Shown here one piece after another: positions 29,821-36,337 of a DNA stretch of 36,337 nt. Position numbers and translations under genes: made by a program. Position 1 is the stretch's first letter, and every line of letters begins with the position of its first letter. The DNA lies in the NCBI GenBank assembly GCA_009733775.1, contig WOGZ01000328.1:1-36337 (forward strand), written 5' to 3'. The notes below the pieces were generated by a model that was given only the letters and a program-made list of their open reading frames with translations, made no database searches and was not told the DNA's origin. The stretch is from Alectoria sarmentosa (taxonomy: Eukaryota > Ascomycota > Lecanoromycetes > Lecanorales > Parmeliaceae).

Positions 29821-32342
29821 AATTCATACATAAATGTACTGGCGTATTAATATTTATAACGTTTTCAAAATCACGTCGATAATAATATTTATTGATTGAA
29901 TTAATTTATATCTTACGTAAAAAAAAAAAATTTTAATTTGATAAAAACAACATTAAAACGAAGTTTAAAAAGGCGTTAATGTTAATTAATGCTTAAAATA
30001 CGCATTTTCCGCGAATTAATAAAAACTCGATAAAACGAATAAATCGTAATTAATGTTAAATTATATTCGCGAATATCGATAGAATTATATTATTATATTT
30101 TAAATCGAAAAAGTTAATTAAACGCGATTATATTCAAATTTATCGACTTTTTTATAATTAATAAATAAATATAAATTAAAAGATAATGAAAATAAAAAAC
30201 GCGATATTTACGATCAAGCGCTAATTTTATAATTATAAAAAATAATAATTAATGATTTTAAATAATGCGAACATTATTAATAAAAATCGAGATAAAACTT
30301 ATATTAATTTAAGATATTTTTTATTTTACGCGTTTGAAATGCATATTATCATTATTTCGCGAAATTTAATCGTTAAAAAGATAATAATATTGAACGCGAT
30401 AAAAATAATAAATATAAAATTATTAAAAACGATATAATTACTTTAATAATATGCGATGTTAATAAAAAAAGAGTTAAATATAATAAAAAAAGTCGATGAA
30501 ATCGTAAAAAAATATAAATATTTAACTTTGACGATCATTTTGATCGATTTATATATATTAATAACGATTCGCTTTAAAAATCACAATTCAAACGCGACTC
30601 GCTTATTAAATTTATTATTAAAGATTATAACATTATTCAAATAATTATTTTTCTTTTTTAAATAATAATAAATAATATATAAACTTAAATCGACGTTCGA
30701 AACGCTTTAAAGTTATTCTTCGATTTAATAAAAATCGAATCAAAAAAGTTATACGATATATAAATTCGAATATATATAAGATCAAAATCGATTAAAGATA
30801 AACGAAAAATAATAATTACTCAACTTCGTTAAAAAGCTTACGATAAATATTATCGTCGAAAATTAAATCGATCTTAATCATTAACTTCAATTAATGTTAT
30901 ATATGATAATTAATTTTAATATGTTTCATTTTTTATATAAATCATTAAACGAGCTTGCGATAAATCGACTGATTATAATTAATAAAATAAAAAGCTTTTT
31001 ATTTAAAATAAGATAATAATCCGAGACGACGCGAATATTTTATTTGAGAAAAATAAAAAAGAAATTAAAATAAAAAGCATTTTAACGAGCGATTATTATT
31101 TTATTTATTTATTATATTTAAAGAAACGATATAAATATACGAAAATGTTTATCATCGAATATATTTTAAATGTAAAAAAACATTTAAAAAAAAGAATTCG
31201 ATTATTATAATATACTCATAATATTAATTAAATAAAAATATTTATTTTGCGAATTTAAACGCATGCTTATTTCTTTTCTCATTATTTTATTTTTATTTAT
31301 TTTATTTTTATTTTATATTACTTCTTTTACTCAATTATAATATAAATATATTAAAATTTTATAACATTTTTAATATATTATTAAATTTAATCAATCGATT
31401 AAAAAGAATTTTTAACGATTAATTTATTTTAAAATCGATTTTATTAAGAAAGTGAATATCGATATTATTATTTCAGTTTTCTCAACGTCGTTATTATATA
31501 AAATTATTAATATTGCTAAATATATATAATATAACATCGAATTTCTTAACACTTATATGCTTTTTAAATCTTAATTAAATTAAACGTTTTATTTGATAAA
31601 TTCTTCATTTTTAAATTATAAAAAATCTCGCGATTAATATAATCAAAGTCTTTAAATAATAAATTAATAAATAACGAATACGACGTTTTTTAAATTCGAG
31701 TGAGCTCAAAGTTTCGATATATCGCGTTTATATATACAATTTTTATTATATTGAAAGATTATTATTAATAATTAATCGATCGATAAATATAATATTTTTT
31801 ATTTTTGCGAATAATTAATATAACGTTTACGTGATATAATCGCGTTAATTAATTTGCCTTTTTTATTAAATTTAATTTTCTTTTAATAAATTATTATATT
31901 TTTGCTTTCGTTATATAAAACATTTTTTAACTTTTTTATTAATTCGACGATAACGTTTTTGAATAAAAAACATTATATAAACGAATATCAATATATTTTC
32001 GAACTTTTTATTTCATTTTTGAATTCTCTTTATCTCATTTTTTTGACACTTTTGCGTTTCATTTTTAAATCGTCTTTTTAATTTTATTTTTAAAAAACAA
32101 ATTTTTCGGTCAAAATTTAATCTTATAAAGTTTTATTTTTGATTCGCTTTTTACGATTCGATTTTGACATTGAAAAAATAAAAATATTTTTTGATTTTTT
32201 AAATTCGTCTTTAAAAAATTATACGCTTTAAAATAATATATTAATTCGAAAATTATATAAATTTCGAGTGTAAGTAAGCTTAAAATGTTAAAAAATTCGA
32301 AGATTATATAACTTAAAAGTAACGTTAAATGAAAAGTATACA

Positions 32343-32366
32343 CTTGAAAAACATGCATTTTTCAAG
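32343..32366. other. Perfect 9-bp-arm hairpin in AT island
   Basis: CTTGAAAAA-CATGCA-TTTTTCAAG: perfect 9-bp arms around a 6-nt centre. Inverted arms are common by chance in such AT-rich DNA, so its meaning is doubtful. Confidence 0.5.
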
Positions 32367-35300
32367 TTAAAACACTATCTTAAAGTGTAATTTTATGAAA
32401 ACGAACTTAGAAAATTATAAAATGTTTTTACTTTATTAATGTTAAAACTTTTTAAATCGTTAAAATATCGAGATAAAAACATCGTAAAATAATTTTTTTA
32501 ATATATATAATTAATTCGTAAAATCAAAAAAATCAACAATTAACTTAAAATTTTATAAAATATATTAAATTTTGTTAAACATATAAATTTCGTAAACGAT
32601 TATCGCATAATTTTTAAAATATATCACATTATTAAACGTGATTATCGCATATTCGAAATGAAAAAAAAGATAAAATTCGCGAGATTAAAAAAAATAATAA
32701 CGATTAAAGTGTTATTATAATAAATATTTATTATTAAAATTATAAAATCGCTTTTTTAAAAATAAGTCGATATTATTAAAATAATAAAAACATTAATAAA
32801 ATTTATATCTGATGAAAAAGAAATGAGAAATCGAGAGATTTAACTTAAATTCGAATTTAACGATCTTCGAAAAACGTTTTACATTATTATTAAAATTTAT
32901 TTCTCTCGTTTAAATTCTTCGTGTTCGACGAGCTTTGCGAAACACTCTCTTTTATCGAAAACAAAACGATATCATATCATCGATAATGAAAACTCGTTAA
33001 TTTATATCATTTTTAACATCGCAAATCGATAATAAATCGAAAAAAGTCTTGATAATGCGTAATCGTTTTGTAAACGCGTAATAAATACGCTTTGAAAACT
33101 AAAAAATAAGATTAAAAAACTTTATATCTCTCTCGAATTGCGCTCGTATATCTTGCATTAAAACGATAATATCGTATTCTTTTTAAATTTGCTTTATAAA
33201 TTCTCATTTTTACGCTTTAATCTTTCGATTCACGACTCATTTAATTTTTTTATATTAATCATAAATAACTTATTCTTTTACACGATAAATAAACGTAAAT
33301 TAATATTAAATGCGTTGAAAAAATTCATTTCGACGATCGCGAAGCTTTTGAATTTCTTTTTTTTATCGAATATTGACACTTTGCGTCTCGATCAGCTTTT
33401 TAAATCGTCGAAAATTAATTCGTCGACTTATTCGATTAATCGCTTGAATCAACTTCGTTCGAGACGTTATATTTTTATATACGATTTATATATTATATCG
33501 AATTATGCGGAATAAAAAATTACGTTAAAAGATAATTAAATTAATTTAGTTTATAATCAAATTGCGAACGATTTCATTAAAATTGAAATCATTTAATAAA
33601 TAATTATATTAATCTAAGCTTCGCAGAATCAAAAATCTTAAAATTTATCGTTGATAACATTTTTCATCGCTCGTCGAAAACAATAAATCGTAAAAATTTA
33701 TATAAAGTCAATTTTTTTTCTTAATCGTTTGATTTATTCGTGATATTTTTTGTAAAAAAGCGTCGTATTCGTTAAAGTAATATAGTTTTTAACGATTTGC
33801 ATAAACGTACGAAACAATAATACGTTCAATATATATTCTTTTTATGAAATTAATTAATAGTTCAATTTCTTTAAAACGCTTAGCGTTAAAATTGTTTTAA
33901 GATTTATATTCGAAAAAAAATAAGCGTTATCGTCGCAAACGAGACTAATAATATAAAATATAATATAAAATACAAAATTAATATCGATAAAAAATATATA
34001 GGTTTTTTTATATATTTATTAAAGTAATAAATTTAATTATTTAATGTTTATTTACGATCTTTTACGCTTTTTGCGAGATTTAATTAAATAAATTTAAGTT
34101 ATAAAATGAGCGTTACTTTTTTAATGATTTTATCGCGTTAAACGAATAAATTTAAATCGCGATAAATGATTTCGAAAAGAGTTTCAAATCGAGATTTAAT
34201 GAATATCGCGATTAACAAAATCGTTGTTAATTGAATTCGTTATCGTTTATAAAAGAAAATGTTAATATTATTTATTTAATAATAACGTAACAATTTCACA
34301 AATTTTATTACATTTAAAAAAAACTTATCGATTTTATTATTATTTAATTTGTGTTTTTCGATTAATGAATCGTTAATAAATTGTTTTAACGATTATTTAT
34401 ATATAAAAACATTAACGTATGCGCCTTCATTTATATTATAAATTTCTTTTAAAGTTAATAAATTAATTTATGAACTTTTTCATTTGATGTAAAATTGACT
34501 TAATTGATATTAATAAATTTCGACGAAATTGATTTTCTTAACGAAATAATTATTACACATTCAATGAAAAAAGTTTTTAATTCGACTTATTATCGATTTT
34601 TTGAATGTGTAATAAAGATCGATGTTAACGATATTATAATATTTAAAAATCAAAAATTAACAATATAAGTTAAATAACAATAAAATTTATATTAAAAATT
34701 AATTCTTTTTTTTTATAAATCTTCGAGACGATCGATATATGAGTTAATAACATCGACGTAAAAAGTTATTAAGTAATAACTTTTATCGATTTTCTCATAT
34801 CGTGTATTGTAATATTCTCGAATTGAAAGCGAGCTTTTTATAAAAAAAAAGATGTGAAAAGAATTCGCGTGTTATTATTAAATATATAATAATGCTTTAT
34901 AATAATTTATAGCGAATAATAATGAAAAAAATTATTTACGTATAAAAGAGCCAGTGTAAGTTTTTGAGAATAACGATAAAAAAAAAAAAAAAGTTAAATA
35001 TAAAAGAAGACAGATAGAAAAACGAAGAAAAGAAGTAAAATCATTTTTATAAATATTTAAAACGGCGAAAGATTATAATATCATTTTTTTCTTTCTTTTT
35101 CATTTATTTTCTTTTAATCTTTTCATTTTTATATTGCTCGATCACGCATCGAAAGTTAAATGAGCGACTTATAAAAAAGTGATAAAATAATTAACGAAAT
35201 AATATAAAAACGAATGTCTTAACTCGACGCGATCGATTAGCGCGCAAGTTTATATGCAATTATTGAGAAAATGAGAGAAAAAGTGAGAGAAAGCGTATTA

Positions 35301-36052
35301 ATCGTTTAGGCGATATAACGTGAACAAGAAACTTTAATATAAAAACTACTTAAAACGACGTTCAAGTATATTAAAAAAGACGATCTTTTTATTCGAATTT
35401 AAATTAAGAAAATAATATTAAAAATTTATAAAAAACTTTATTCGATTTTATTTTAAGTTAATTTTTTTAAAATATTATTAATAATATTATTATATCGTTT
35501 AATTATAAAGATTTTTTTTTAATATTATTTATATATAATATAAATAAATTATATTTATATTTATTATATAAAAAAAAGTAAAAAAAAAGCGTTATTAATC
35601 GCGAAAATAATTACGCGTTTAAAAATCGATATTATTCGTAATTTCTTTTTAAAATAGCTTTAACATTTATAATAAAAGTAAATAAATTATTTTTTAATAT
35701 TTTTTACGCTTTATAAAACACGCTTTTTAAAATTTTCAAATTCGTTATATTAATATATTATATATTAATACGCGCGAAATAATATATAATTGTGAAAATA
35801 TGATGTAAAACACTTAATTATATTACTTTAAGAGTGCTATGAAGGAAAATGCGATTTATGCTATGAGCGCATACGCCCATGTTACGTGATCTGAATTTCG
35901 ACACTCTTCTTCGCACGCATATTTTTAGAAAAATCGAACGTTGAGTAAATAAGGTGAATCGAGCGTCGAATAATTATAGTGAGCTTAACGTCGAATAATT
36001 AATGTGAAATCATTTTTATGCATTTTCTTTACCCTTTATGCGCTCGATAGAA

Positions 36053-36280
36053 ATTCGAATTTCAAATATAAGATTTAAAACTCGCGATGTTCAAAATCGG
36101 ATAAAAATAGTGAAAATTCGAAAAAGGGTGATCACTTCTCTCTTATAAATCACTTTTACTTTATAAATCACTTTTATTTTTTATACACCACCCTCTCTTC
36201 TCATAAACATTCGAATTTTAAAAACGAGATTCGAAATTCGTGATGTTTAAAGTCGGGTAGAAAGAGTGAAAATCGAAAAT
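36053..36280 (+). repeat. Diverged direct repeat, two copies 156 bp apart
   Basis: Copy 1 (36053-36125) and copy 2 (36209-36280) both begin ATTCGAATTT and share the blocks AGATT, TCG-GATGTT, AAA-TCGG-TA and AGTGAAAA. Most differences are transitions in both directions (C/T and A/G), as expected if repeat copies were mutated independently by RIP. Between them TTTATAAATCACTTTTA is repeated twice near 36143-36180. Confidence 0.75.
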
Positions 36281-36337
36281 TTGAAAACGATTATGTTCTT
36301 TTGAACATATTCGCCACGATGTTATATAAAAAAAATT

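Larger units (their letters stand above)
29821..36337. repeat. Large AT-rich, RIP-like island (continues past the window)
   Basis: 6.5 kb of extremely AT-rich DNA with no believable gene. By hand count 19 of 28 C in 30001-30300 lie in CpG. Frames such as 33189-33515 (plus) or 32110-32358 (minus) are only Lys/Asn/Ile/Phe low complexity. The last 500 bp are less AT-rich and hold diverged direct repeats. It is likely a block of heavily mutated transposons; the parent family cannot be read. Confidence 0.85.

Noticed and set aside
33189..33515. 108-codon plus-strand frame in the right AT island
   Set aside because: Composition is that of random AT-rich DNA; no motif and no neighbouring exon.

Overview
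This is the end of a chromosome from a filamentous ascomycete (Pezizomycotina). The window opens with 14 perfect CCCTAA telomere units. It carries short GT-AG fungal introns, HET, NACHT-ankyrin and NB-ARC-TPR genes, a HeLo domain fragment and fungal-type FAR1 and SWIM zinc-finger genes. Long stretches are extremely AT-rich in the way expected of RIP (repeat-induced point mutation). The class cannot be fixed from the sequence; Leotiomycetes or Dothideomycetes would fit.

Layout: 1-85 telomere; 86-2990 AT-rich island with no gene; 3.1-5.0 kb a broken FHA-kinase N-terminus joined to the C-terminus of a CorA-like Mg2+ transporter; 5.8 kb a relic of an alpha/beta-hydrolase domain; 7.26-12.80 kb the one large intact gene, a NACHT-ankyrin STAND protein of about 1790 residues with one intron; 13.4-14.7 kb simple repeats and a FAR1-like zinc-finger gene (minus strand); 16.08-17.35 kb an 81-bp inverted-repeat pair around a small AT-rich island; 17.7-19.4 kb a HET-domain gene broken by one extra base; 20.0-22.2 kb a decayed NB-ARC-TPR gene (minus strand) facing a HeLo-domain fragment (22.44 kb, plus strand) across 229 bp; 24.0-25.1 kb an Argonaute N-terminal fragment; 25.4-25.7 kb a 120-bp tandem repeat; 25.9-26.3 kb the C-terminus of a HET-type gene; 27.6-28.0 kb the C-terminal effector domain of a dynamin-like GTPase; 28.5-29.2 kb a SWIM zinc-finger gene; 29.8-36.3 kb a second AT-rich island.

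The gene-bearing part reads as a subtelomeric deposit of self/non-self recognition and genome-defence genes: STAND receptors, a HET gene and a HET fragment, a HeLo cell-death domain and an Argonaute piece. Most are truncated or frameshifted. The most suggestive arrangement is the head-to-head HeLo and NB-ARC-TPR pair; the NLR has a short Gly/Asn/Gln motif at its N-terminus. This recalls the known NLR-plus-HeLo amyloid signalling pairs (NWD2/HET-S type), here in decayed form. A second theme is mutation. Residual C in the AT islands sits mostly in CpG. Inferred stop codons at Trp and Gln positions look like RIP. Most frameshifts are net +1, yet the 5.4-kb NACHT-ankyrin coding sequence has none.
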